This document shows, in pieces, positions 46,160 through 56,900 of a stretch of 64,000 bases of DNA. Location of the stretch: assembly GCA_023653785.1 (NCBI GenBank), contig JAMKCH010058492.1, forward strand, positions 1 through 64,000. Direction: 5' to 3'. The notes under the pieces were generated by a model, which saw only the letters and a program-made list of their open reading frames with translations, was not told where the DNA came from and did not search any database. The stretch's first letter is position 1. The number at the start of each line of letters is the position of its first letter. The translations under genes and the position numbers were made by a program. The stretch comes from Ophioderma brevispina (lineage: Eukaryota; Echinodermata; Ophiuroidea; Amphilepidida; Ophiodermatidae).

Positions 46160-47037
46160 CAAGCCTTATATTAACATAACAACATCATAACCATTAGCCA
46201 TTTGTTGGCCGCTATTCCATCTAGAATCATAGCGCAAGTGATACAGCCCCATCTAGCATGGAAAAAGTGAGTCTTAAGATTACAATGAAATTGAGAGATA
46301 TTGCCGTTTTCTCTATAGTACGAGGGATATATTGTTCCCAGACTGTGACCATCGACGCTGTAAGACTTTGCCCTACGACTGTTTTTTTTCTTGTACATTA
46401 AGGCGGGTAATTCCTTTGGCAGAACGCCGAGTCTTTGAGGAGCATATGGCGACAGCATATTAGATAAATAAGCAACATTATTGTTCCATTGCCCTTAAAG
46501 ACAAAAAGACAGTTTAAATGTGAATACTTTCCCTTATGGGCAGCCAGTGAAGTTCTTTAAGTCCGGGGTTATATGGTCCCCTTGGATATGAGCATACCAT
46601 CCGTGCAGCATGTTTTCTGCATCTTTGACCCCTGTTCAATTCATATTCTGTAGCACAGGAAAGAAGAAGATTACCGTAGTCCAGACTAGAGAATGACTAA
46701 AGCCCTGACCACACTATGAAGAGTTTTCTTGGTGTCCAATTATTTCTTTATTCTACGATGTTTTCGTACGGAAGTTAGTCGCTTGACAGAGACTGGATAC
46801 CTGTTAGTCATAGTCATACATTTGCATCAAAAATGACCCAGTACGAACAGACTGGCCGTTTGGTTCAATACGCGCTCAGCGATTATCAGTGACACAGGTG
46901 GCAGATTTCTGAGAAATATGGTTGATCCAAGTGTAATGACTCTGTTTTGCTCCGTTTAAATTTAAGCTTGTTACGAGTCATCCCGTTTTGAAATTTCAGA
47001 AATACAAACTTGAAGCTTCGTCAATAGCTGTTGCCAT
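46160..47037 (-). pseudogene. CR1/L2-like LINE reverse transcriptase, 3' fragment
   Basis: Read on the minus strand from about 47,000 downward, with frameshifts, the translation gives MTRNKLKFKRSKTES (RT region where LINEs have W-NKLKLN-KTE), a VSSLCQATNF-like block, then LDYGNLLLSC and HAARMVCSYPR. LKELHWLPIR (46531-46562) follows, then LSPYAPQRLG, RRAKSYSVDG and QFHCNLKTHFFH, ending in a stop at 46171. This order is the C-terminal part of non-LTR reverse transcriptases of the CR1/L2/Jockey group, where LKELHWLPI and the FK-LKTH-F ending are common. The 5' part (endonuclease and RT palm with YADD) is absent. The longest intact frame, 46171-46458, is the tail of this protein, not a separate gene. 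It is non-functional. Confidence 0.85.
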
Positions 47038-47047
47038 TGCACCATTG

Positions 47048-47520
47048 GGGTATACGCCTGTTATACCCCCCGTTCCATAGACAATCGCTGTACTAAAGTA
47101 TGCACGGGGGTTATAAACAGGAGTATTAATATAGCCATCGACAATAAGAAGTTAATTAATACCCGTCCGTAGGACGAGAAAAGGGGATTTCTTTTGTGGG
47201 GTATTTTATAAAAGCAAAAGAGTGGTTTAGTAGTTGTTGGGGGTAAGAAAGAAGGTTAAAGAATGTAAGGAAAGGAGTGAGCGGGGGTATAAAATCGATA
47301 CTAACATGTACAACCACCCGGGGTCCCTTTCATGGACCATTGCAAATGAAGTGAAGCGGTTGGGGTAAGGACAGGAGTGGAAGTAATAGGCCCTAAATCT
47401 ACTAAGGTACTAGACTCAGTAAGAAAAAATGCACTTTCTAATTAAAATTAAGGGGGTTTATTATTCGTGACGGAATAAAAAGCGCATACTCCATTAACCC
47501 GCTTTATTTCCGTCCAAATA
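47048..47520. repeat. Right ~470 bp arm of the long-TIR element
   Basis: Reverse-complement partner of 45722-46145. It starts with the hairpin CGCCTGTTATACCCCCCGTT (47055 onward) and ends with GACGGAATAAAAAGCGCATA...GCTTTATTTCCGTCC. The arms are alignable along their length with many small indels. Confidence 0.8.
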
Positions 47521-47908
47521 CGCCTCCAATTAAATAAGGGTATATCCTAGACATTCGTACTTTAACTTTTAGCACGCGTCTTTATTCCGTGTTTAACCAG
47601 CTTTTAAAAAAACGCGAAAGGATTGGTCTATCTATTTTTCAGTAAGCTAGGGGGTCCTAAATTGTGACATCCATTTATACGACGGGGCTTCAAACAGATA
47701 TTGCCACATTCTATTAAAGATGATTGATTATATAATTAGTACATGCAAAAGATCTTGAATAATCCACTTTTCACTTTAAAACATGAGTTAATAACCTCCT
47801 CCGATTGAAGCCATTTTTCGCGTAGTTTTCCAAAACAGGTCAATCATTAAGTTAACCTCTATCTGAGCCTTGCTTGTGGGTCACAGCACCTATTTGCACA
47901 GGTCACAG

Positions 47909-48092
47909 CACTTCGACGGTTGCAAACTCGAAACCGATAACCACTCGACCGGTCATCCCAACTCGCCAACAATCCGTCGACCGTCGTAACCACCGAACCG
48001 ATAACCAACTCGAACGTCTAATGCCACTCGACCTGTCCGTGAATACCCACTCGACCGATCGCGTTGCCAACTCACCGCGCCGTCGGTCCATT
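47909..48092. repeat. Left TIR of a 5.2 kb element, TCGA sub-repeats
   Basis: It begins CACTTCGACGGTTGCAAACT and consists of imperfect repeats of CCAACTCGACCG or CCGATAACCAACTCGA. It is the reverse complement of 52918-53089 over its whole length with indels. Confidence 0.85.
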
Positions 48093-48791
48093 TTCCTTAT
48101 TCTATTGTATGTTTTTATGTTTTAGATTTGGGTCCTGGGTGAATTTCTGATCAATACTAATTAGTTCAGCTATAGCGCTAGTAAATAATTTCTGTAATAA
48201 AACTGTGGATCTATTAGCCTGTCATACAATAAACCTTAGTATTGGTAGTAGTTTCTCATCAGCTTTATTTTCTAACCTTCGCTCGCTAAAATCGTGGAGT
48301 TTTTTTTCCCCGCATTTTCTTCATTAGAAATTTCACACTGCAGTGTCTGAAAGCTACTAAGCTTCTGTGTTGATATGGCATCACCGTCCTAATTAGTTGC
48401 CGGCAAACACCATAACGCGCCAACACAGCAATACCACGTTTAATATCTTTTAACTTACTTTTAATCATGAATCGAGAATCATATCAGACTCGAGCTCGGT
48501 CTCTGCTTCATTAGCGCATAAAAAAAAAGGCTGTTGGATTTTACGCGCCGGGATTGTTCATCGATTGAGTTTATCCACATCGTGTTTTTGCCGTCGTGTT
48601 TTAAAATACAATGCTAACTACTTATTATTGTCTCAAGTCTTGTCGATACTAATCATCATCGTGTTTGCATTAGAGCTCGTTGAATCCCTGGTCTTTTTCA
48701 CATATAAGACATACTGTGGTAACTATAAGCAACCGTCAAACTCACGATACTAATGGTGCTCGATTACAAGTAGTACATAGACAAGTTAACC

Positions 48792-48965
48792 GCAGTGTTT
48801 GTAAACATGTAGGGCCTGGTATGGTATCTTAAAAAAGGTCGGCCTGACTGTTCACACTGGGCAATTTGTCATCTGTTAGAGTTTTTAATCCTATGGGCCA
48901 TGAAACGATTACGGAGAATGTATTCCAGGCAACCAAAGAAGTGACTAGGATGTTAACTGGTCTAT
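48792..48965. repeat. ~170 bp direct repeat, copy 1
   Basis: It matches 50748-50909: TTTGTAAACATGT, GGGCCTGGTAT, AGGTCGGCCTGACT, CACACTGGGCAATT, ATCTGTTAGAGTTTT, ATGGGCCAT and AGGATGTTAACTGGTCTAT. The pair is separated by about 1.8 kb in the same orientation, an LTR-like arrangement, though the ends are not TG...CA and no retroelement proteins lie between. Confidence 0.8.
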
Positions 48966-50747
48966 ACATCATTTAGTATTATTTATAGTACACAATTAAT
49001 ACGTACCCCAGTTACCAATACGGAGAAGTTACCCGTTTTTTGTTTTTATGCTATTTTTAATTAATTTTCTTGTCAGATTTTTGGGTCCTTGTTTTCTACC
49101 TATTGTTGGGTGCATTGCTTTCGCGTGTGCCAATGGCGTTAGTTAAACCACGCCAATAAATATACTACTATTCTAAAATGTTGTTTCACCGCATTTACAG
49201 TGTTCACCCAAATTTTTTTGGGGGAATAAATTTTTTTTTCTTCTTTCTCGTTCGTTACCCAAAATGTAAGATGAATCTTAATTGATTATCGAAATGATAT
49301 AATTGTTTTTCTTATGTAGATTTCTCGTGCTTAAGCATTTTAGCTTAAATTTTTTATCATAATATTGCAAATCGACTGGTAAATAGACTAAATCAAATTC
49401 CCTCACGAAAAATGTACATAACACGCCTAAAATTTGTCCAAATTGACGGAGCTAAGTGTTTTCCATGAATAGGGTCCACTATATTTATAAATCCATGTTT
49501 TTCTTTCACATTATACCACAATTAACTTTCTTAATAAGTATGGTCATGATTCGTGATCAATGTTAGGCCCCCCGGGGTTAGGCCAAGGTTAATTAGGCCA
49601 CAAGAGATTTCATAATACGTATACCGGGTGTTGCTTTGATTTTGCACTGATGTAACATTTAACCTTTCCATACAAATATTCCCATCCTAAAGGAATTAAA
49701 CGAATGTATTGTTTTTTTAATTTCCTATGCCAGCAAAGTAGTGTATATTCCAGTCAAGTTTTATATATCGAATTTAAGCAATTCAAAATCAACCTTTTTT
49801 CACTTTAAGATACAATTTTTTCCCTGTAGCCAAATCAATTACGTGTCTAGTCTATCTAATGAAACACTACAGAAATATGGATGCTTGAAAGAAATCTCGT
49901 TATCTTTGCCCGCTTGTCATGTCACGGTCCCCTGAAGGTATTGGTTTACGGCAATCATTATCCATTTTAACAATTACCTAATTCCACGTATGGGAGACTC
50001 TTCAAATAGTAAAATAAATTTAAAAGCATATTGTTGAATAATCCAACATTAAAGATTTCATTGGAAACCTTTCTTTCAATCAGAAAAAAGGTTAAAACTG
50101 ACAACCTGACAGTTATAGGTTTTCAGTCGATCAATGTCGCATGAAAATGTAAATTTACTCTTTCCATGTAAAAGGCGTATAAAGCATCTATAAGTATAAT
50201 GGCTGATTACCAATTTGTTAATCAGCATTATACTTTATATTGCTTATTACTGACATTTACGATTCTACAATTTATTTCAGCAAAAAGCATACTGAAACGA
50301 ATAATGCAGAAAATATTGGACAATGCTAGGAATTACAGAAAAGAGTCACTGCCACTGTACTGGGCATTAACATATCTACATATTAACAAAATTGGAGCCC
50401 TGAAGTTGGAGTCTTGTTCGTGAAAGTGAAGAAATAATTCATTGGGTCTTTATTATAACTCACCTGTGGGGTTCAGTGGCACCGACCGGGGAGTCGAGTT
50501 GCCCCCTCTGGATAAAAGCGGGGCGATATGGATCAAAATGCGTTTTCATCCCTCTTAAGAATATTTCGACCAGTTTCATCAGTTAAATATGGCCAAATTA
50601 TATGGATCGACTGTGCTTGGACTGGGGTCTGAAACTTCTTCTTCTTCCCATTCAAATAAAAATCTAAATTCGCTTTTGGTATGGTCTTAGTGTAAATATA
50701 GTGTTAATCACGTGGCATATGTCAAAAATCTTGATAGCGCATTTACA
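48966..50747. other. AT-rich interior between direct repeats
   Basis: No coding domain, primer-binding site or polypurine tract could be recognised. Frames are short and rich in Ile, Leu, Asn and Lys. Confidence 0.4.
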
Positions 50748-50909
50748 GCAATGTTTTGTAAACATGTTAGGGCCTGGTATCTTGAAATAGGTCGGCCTGA
50801 CTTACACACTGGGCAATTGTATCTGTTAGAGTTTTAAACTATGGGCCATAACGTTTCGCAGGATGTATTCGCAGGCACAAAGAAGTACGTAGGATGTTAA
50901 CTGGTCTAT
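50748..50909. repeat. ~170 bp direct repeat, copy 2
   Basis: Second copy of 48792-48965 with several one-base indels. Sequence beyond both ends is unrelated. Confidence 0.8.
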
Positions 50910-51260
50910 TAACAAGTCGTTTTTGTTTTATGATTATTCTTATGTAAAACTAATATATAATTTATCGTCAGATTTACGGCTGCTCAGCCCGGTGACTCCG
51001 GACATGTTTTTCCCGATAATGTCGCACTGACAATAATATGTTCAAACACAATCGTGTTTGTTCCCATATACATAATGCTTGTCCTAATTACTAATCATTG
51101 TGTGAATAACCAAACTCAAATCATCGAAGTCCTCATAAGAAAATCACACACACAAACTTGTATAAAGTACAATCCGGAATTTTTGTTATACAACAACAAA
51201 CATACAACGGTATCCGATTCGTCTCTACTAGCTTTTTGGAATTAACCCGTCGTCTTACCA

Positions 51261-51311
51261 GGGGGTGGTGGGGGGGGGGGGGGGGGGGGGGGGGGGTGGG
51301 GGGGGGGGGGG
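51261..51311. repeat. Poly-G tract (~50 bp)
   Basis: Almost pure G with three or four T interruptions. The length is probably inaccurate in any assembly. Strong G-quadruplex potential on the plus strand. Confidence 0.9.
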
Positions 51312-52917
51312 TGGTGTTGCCACCCCCCTACTGAACTTTGCTCCGGTGCGCTAAAAAATGCCAAATTTTGCGTAAAAAGCTTCCGGGTATCGTTACTACC
51401 ATCCTTTCCGGTCATTTAGCGAAAAAATGTAAGGTATCACCTCACCGGGGTTAAGTGACGCCGTCAAAGAATATTTTGTAGTACATTTTTTAAATTATTA
51501 TCATAAAAATATTAAAAAAAACTCTATATTTATTAAAACTAGTCAATTGCCCATCATTTGAGCTGAAAACCGCATGAAAACCGATATTCCTACGGTTTTT
51601 TAGCGCAAAATCGGATTTTCGCCTATTTTCCGGTGGAAAATGCCACTGCCGACCTCGCTGACTTTATGACGTCCATTGTGACGCCATACTAGGTAGTGTA
51701 CTTATTTTGGTATCAATATGGAAAGAGAGGAGGACCATAGCAATAATCCAATTGGTATCAAAATCATTGGCATCGGGTGCTTTATAAATATTTAATAAAA
51801 TATAAATAAAAACGAAATTCTAAATCTCGTAACGAGGGGATAACCACCTCACCCCCTTGGTAGAAATCGTGTTTCAAAAAGGCTTGGTAAGACTAGGGTT
51901 AAAATCGTTTAGGTTACTATCTTTAGTTCTAGATGCTTATTTTAAATCACCTCACAAAAAAAAATAAACATTTTTTAATCTCGCGTCAGCCTTTAACAAT
52001 GTTATGGGTATCTCGCGGGGCACGTGAGTGAATTGCCCTGTTGTGGAATGAAACAGCTTTTAAAAACCATGTACTGTCTGAATGAATATAAACCATAAAT
52101 ATTAATCTCATGTACGGTTCATTGTAACTATATCATTTTTTTTTCATGCCCGTAAAAGGGGTACTTTAATTGTGGTTAATTTTTTTCAGCACCTAGTACA
52201 AAAAAACAATAAGCATGACATAACCATTTACAATGTACACTCTACAAAAAGAAATTTAGACATTTTTTTTTTGTCTAAATTTCGTTTTTATACAGTCAAT
52301 ACATCTAATTAACGAAACTTCAATTATTACTGGGCAAAAACTATTCCTATCTTAGAAAGGTTACCATTTCTTTCTTTCAACGTGATACCATAGTCTATCG
52401 TGTTTTGAGTCATACTTTGGTCAACTTTCAATAAAAGACATCCAATTTTTTAAATCGGCCAATAGAACTTGTTAATATTTCTTGAACCCAGCATTTAATA
52501 GATAAAATGCTTGACCAATAATAGAACATATTTAAAAATGTGGATTCATGATATAAATACCAAGACATCCAGATTACAATGATGGCCTCGGGAAATCGTA
52601 CATCACTTCGAGGCCCAATTACCATCATTGGCAACGGCAATCATCGTATCATTGTCCTCTTTGTGTGACCCATGAATGGGCCAGAATCACCCGACCAAAG
52701 TATCGTCACGGTGTCGGTGTTGATCGATCGCACCAACTTCTATACCTTGCAATTTACACTAACATACACATGACAATATGCCTATTATCCTATAGCTTGG
52801 CCAAACCAATGAACGTTTTTTTGGAAGTACTGTCGAGGAGGCCCACTGCTCTCTGTTCCTGTTGGCCAAAACTGATATTCGTCTCAGCCCCAAACAACCC
52901 CGCATGAGTGATACATT
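51312..52917. other. No gene recognised; one hairpin
   Basis: AT-rich interior of the putative 5.2 kb element. A perfect 11 bp stem GAAATTTAGAC/GTCTAAATTTC lies at 52251-52283 with an 11-base T-rich loop. No transposase domain is seen. Confidence 0.4.
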
Positions 52918-53089
52918 ACACGGTCGAGTTGGCACGCGATCGATCGAGGTTGTACTCACTCGACGTCGAGTTTGGCATAAGACGGTCGAGATGGTTATCG
53001 GTCGAGCTGGTATGACTGTCGACTTGGTTGTCCGTCGAGTTGGATGGCCGTCGAGTTGGTATCGGTCGAGTTTGCAAGCCGTCGAAGTG
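52918..53089. repeat. Right TIR of the 5.2 kb element
   Basis: Array of GGTCGAGTTGG, GGTCGAGATGG and GTCGAGTTGGTATCGGTCGA units ending TTTGCAAGCCGTCGAAGTG, the reverse complement of the left arm. Confidence 0.85.
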
Positions 53090-53888
53090 ACTGACATTCA
53101 TTCCAGATCACTCAAGATTGCATAAAATTCCTAATTTACCTCGTCCGTAGTTGAAAGGTTAAAAATAGGGCAAGGAATTGGACTATACCATGTTAATTAA
53201 GAGGGGGAATCAGTAAAAAAGTAGCTAAATGGTTGATGTTTTTAATCAAGCAAAGGGCAGTCACTTTTAAACTTATCCTCTTTGTAACACACAAAGAATA
53301 ATACCCCCACAATAAGTGCCTACACTGCCTTACACCCCTCAGTAATATAGTCGTTTTGGATCGACCAAATTAGAAATTCCGGTGACCTGTCCGTGTTTCC
53401 TGTAATTTGTTACAAAATTAAGATTGGTAAAATAGAAGAAAAGTAAAGGTCGCATAATTTTTGCTTCTCAGTTGTCAGTGATTTAATCCAGCAAAGTGAA
53501 AGTGCTAGACTTGTGGAAAGGTAATGCCTTCTTTTGTTGCTCACAGCTGCAAGCGAAGCGAACGTCGTGAAATGACTGAGCATGGAAGAATGATGATTCG
53601 GAGTCTGAGAATGATTTGATTCCAGATCAAGAGATTCCTTCAATTCCATTTCATCATGAATTGATTCAATGATTGCAATTCATTCATGATTCTGCTATAG
53701 CTCCACTCAGAGTTGCTTTATAATGTTGCATGATTCATTCTGTCATTCAGAAATATGATCAATGAATGTAAGTCCTGTAAAATGTGGTACTAGCTAGTAA
53801 TGAATAATGATAAGATGAAGTTCACTCTCATGATCTGCAACAGATCGAATCTGTGTGTATACGTTTAGCATGTTAGTTCATATAGTTA
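53090..53888. other. No gene recognised
   Basis: TGATTC/GAATCA-rich sequence at 53590-53760 gives weak local inverted symmetry. No product is recognisable in the 79-codon minus frame (53410-53649). Confidence 0.4.
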
Positions 53889-53986
53889 GGGGTTATTTCA
53901 TATACTATTTTGGTATTTGTTTTATGCCCTCGGTCACGCCCTCGGGCCATAACTTGTTCATACCCAAAATACTATGAATGAACCCC
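53889..53986. mobile_element. ~98 bp palindromic MITE
   Basis: GGGGTTATTTCATATACTAT at the left pairs with ATACTATGAATGAACCCC at the right; TATGCCCTCGG pairs with CTCGGGCCATA near the centre. Confidence 0.7.
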
Positions 53987-55106
53987 GTTCATGTAATAGA
54001 TGATGTGACCTAGGCTAGGCTATGACTCACTTTACATTCAGGACGCCCTCATGTTGTTTCTGGCAGGCAAATATTACAGTATTTTCGCTTCTGCTTTGAC
54101 AACCACATAAAATCTGGTTTAAAATTTACTTGCAAGAAGCAGAACCTTTCCTTCCTGTCTAAATTGGTCACAAATTCAGCTGGTAGCATGAGCTTATGTG
54201 CTTGATAATAAAGTTAGTATGATTAATTCGAAACAAAAGTTTCAGCAAAAAAATTTCCCTCCCCTGCAAAGTATAGGACCTAGTTGCTTTTGCCTTGCAG
54301 TTTCTTCTTACAGCATCTTACACAACCAACCTGGGCGCCATACACAAAACAAATGTCAACAATCATTTTTTTTTTTTTTATTTATTCTATACAGACGTTT
54401 TTGCTACTATTACTTACAAAATGAAATCATATCAAATTTGATTTTTGACAACTTTCGGCGTTCGTCACGGCGCCATGTATAAACGGTTATTTCACACATA
54501 TTCATCATGGTCATGTGATGCGTATTAACCAATCTCGTACACGCCGAACAATACGAGTATACATTAATGGGATATACCACAGAGGAAGGTGTACTGGTGT
54601 ACCGGTAATACCTTGAAACCCCACTGTATACATCGCCCCATTAGGCCAATGAAAGTCAATGTTATGTTTTTCCCTGTAACATTTTTGCAATCATAATGAG
54701 GCCAACTATTTCATTATTCATTATGCGTAATTTTTAAGTAACAGCAATATCCACCAACCTTCCAGCATGCTCTATCAAGTACAATATTGTTTCAAACCAT
54801 CACCCTACATTTAACATGATTTTGCAAAGTTTGTTCTTTTGTTTAAAATCTACTAAATCACATTCACAAGAATATACAAGAGGAAAACCTTGAATATTTT
54901 TTAAAAATACCAAAATAATGAAACTTTTTAGAGATTTCAGCATCTCGAATGCGGGTAGAAATCATAACGCGGGGGGTTACGGAAACATAACATCGACTTT
55001 CATACGCCTTAGCAGTGTAGACACCAGATGCCATTTGTTAACATGCCTCAGTTTCCTAAATATACAATAAATATGAGCCCGACTTACCTAGAATAACATA
55101 GACTGA
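53987..55106. other. No gene recognised
   Basis: AT-rich. A T(14) run lies at 54366-54379. The 94-codon frame at 54198-54482 contains the T run and has no known domain. Confidence 0.4.
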
Positions 55107-55265
55107 TTACCATTAAATGTAATATTAGCACATTTTTTGAAGAGCGCCCCAATTTTTCAAAAATTTTGAGAGTTGTACACGGTTGCATTGGTAAAACTGG
55201 CTATAAACTATACCCATGAATGGTTAAGCTCGAAAATGTCCATGTGTCCAACGAAGGAATTTTGT
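55107..55265 (-). repeat. ~450 bp dispersed repeat family, partial copy
   Basis: Contains AGCACATTTTTTGAAGAGCG, CCCCAATTTTTCAAAAATTTT, TATACCCATGAATGGTTAAG and GAAGGAATTTTGTAAT, matching 7390-7530 in reverse complement and the GCGCTC end of 56501-56900. Confidence 0.65.
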
Positions 55266-55317
55266 AATATATAATGCGTTGGCAGCCGCATGATTTTATC
55301 CGGTCTTCTCTCGATTT

Positions 55318-55367
55318 ATTTCTTTCTTTCTTTCTTTCTTTCTTTCTTTATTCTTTCTTCTTTCTTT
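55318..55367. repeat. (TTTC)n microsatellite
   Basis: About eight perfect TTTC units, followed by imperfect TTCTTTCTTC. Confidence 0.95.
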
Positions 55368-56500
55368 GTACCTTGCTTCAACAATGCTACTATCCAAACG
55401 GCTGGGCTGATATTTACCAAAATTGGTCAGAAGAACACTGACCCAAGTTAGCACCAGGGGTGGAAATATTTTGACCGTTGACCTCTCGTAGGGGTCAATA
55501 GAGGTCAAAAACTAAAAATCTTGAGGCCTACTCTTCTACAGATTAGGTGCGTACGTACGAAAATTCCACATGAGCTCGTCTTGGTCAGTGTATAAAGCTT
55601 GTACACAGAATTAATATCGGAACTCATTTAAAATTCAAAATGGCGCCGTTTATTTAATATGCAAAATTGCTATATCGCAAAATCGATACAACCTGGAGAG
55701 GTGAGGTCTGCGCAAAAGTTGCGATAATGTCGAGACGAATCCCGTGACAGAATATTGGCCATAGGGGTCACGTCCACGATATGCAAATGAGTAATTTAAT
55801 ATGCAAAAACGCTATAAAACTCATTAATAACCAAAAAGTAGTATTATGTCGAATGTGTTCACAAGAAACCACTGGAAAAATGCTCTATTACTTATGTGCA
55901 CATTTTGGGATCAAAAAGGTAAAATGGGTGGTCAGCTAGGGGTCAAATATTAAAAGAAGCTTAATGACCTAAAATAGCTATGTCATCTTGTAGGCATCAA
56001 TGAAAGTGAAAAAGAGTCACACAGTGACCGCGCTCTGTGAGCCATCGGTAAGGGTTCAAAGGTCAAAATACACAAAATATCAAGGGCTTATATTGCTAGA
56101 ATACCTATGTCATCTGGTAGGGCTCAAGTTCCCACTCAACGACCGATGAAACTAGTTACATGGTAATTGTTTACCCAACTGCCCATCTGGGAAAACTTGA
56201 TTATTGCTGATTACCTACTGTTCATTGAAGTCTTTGTGTACTTCCACATCAACCTGACGGGCATAGTATCCTTGGAATCGGTCTAGTTTTTTTTTAATTA
56301 TGTACTTAGATAAATTATAAATTTTATATGCTAATTTTGTATAAGTTTAACTCATTACAAAGTGAGTAATGAATCATAAATCAGTGCTAACTCTTTGGGA
56401 CCTCTAACAATAGATTGGGGGTCAAAGGTCACATGGACAGTGCAAGTAGTAACCGAATGATTCCCGTGCTTTCTCAAAAGAACAATCGATGCATAGTTAG
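55368..56500. other. No gene; scattered AGGTCA-type motifs
   Basis: AGGGGTCAAA, GGTCAAAATA, GGGGTCAAAGGTCAC and similar strings recur (for example near 55492, 56050, 56420). AAAGCTTAATGACCTAAAATAG and TATGTCATCTKGTAGG blocks repeat once (55965-56000 and 56085-56120), indicating an old two-unit tandem repeat of about 120 bp. Confidence 0.5.
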
Positions 56501-56900
56501 AATAATTATTTATCGGGATCCCGATAAAAATTCAACGGCTGCGTGAAAAGGGACTTCCAATGTGTAAAAGAGCCGGGAAATAGCGCCATGTACCTGTTAC
56601 GCTCATCCATTAGTTGTGTATTGGTTCAGGAAAGTCAAGTTAGAGGGTATTTTCTCGAGGTGGCACATTTCATCGTGGACGAGCATACATACATTTCCAG
56701 CTCTGCCGTAAAGTCCAAGCTGGGATTCCCAATTCTTAATATTAAAAATCACCTTATTTTATGATAAATAACACATTTTTTTTTAGCATTTTCGTTTGAG
56801 GTATAGTTTCCTAGACACTTACCAAACGTAACTGTGCAAAAATATGCAATTTTGAAATGGGGGGCGCTCTTCAAACAAATGTACGAATTATTGCTTTAAT
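56501..56900 (+). repeat. ~450 bp dispersed repeat family, copy 3
   Basis: Plus-oriented copy. AATAATTATTTATCGGGATC near the start, then AACGGCTGCGTGAAA, TCATCCATTAGTTGTG, TTAGAGGGTATTTTCTCGAG, AGCTCTGCC, GGGATTCCCAATTCT, TATGATAAATAACACATTTT, GGGGCGCTCTTC and ATTATTGCTTTAAT at the end. Confidence 0.8.

Larger units (their letters stand above)
45722..47520. mobile_element. ~1.8 kb element: LINE fragment between ~450 bp inverted repeats
   Basis: Two long inverted arms (45722-46145 and 47048-47520) enclose about 890 bp, and that interior is a 3' portion of a CR1/L2-type LINE on the minus strand. Inner ends of both arms carry ~70 bp hairpins beginning CCTGTTATACCCCCCGT. The structure suggests a non-autonomous DNA transposon carrying LINE sequence as cargo. 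Alternatively the LINE inserted into a foldback element, or two solo MITEs landed on either side in opposite orientation. No target duplication was established. Confidence 0.65.
47909..53089. mobile_element. Putative 5.2 kb DNA transposon with repeat-bearing TIRs
   Basis: The inverted arms at 47909-48092 and 52918-53089 start with CACTTCGACGG and carry arrays of a 12-20 bp TCGA-containing sub-repeat. Between them is about 4.8 kb of AT-rich DNA without a recognisable transposase; the frames at 48565-48753 and 50199-50423 match nothing I know. Terminal CACT plus subterminal repeats recalls CACTA (EnSpm/CMC) elements, but no 2-3 bp target duplication is evident, so the assignment is weak. Other insertions (paired repeats at 48792 and 50748, and the G tract at 51261) may sit inside it. 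Confidence 0.6.

Noticed and set aside
48792..50909. LTR retrotransposon
   Set aside because: Direct repeats are present but no gag-pol motif, primer-binding site, polypurine tract or TG/CA ends were seen.
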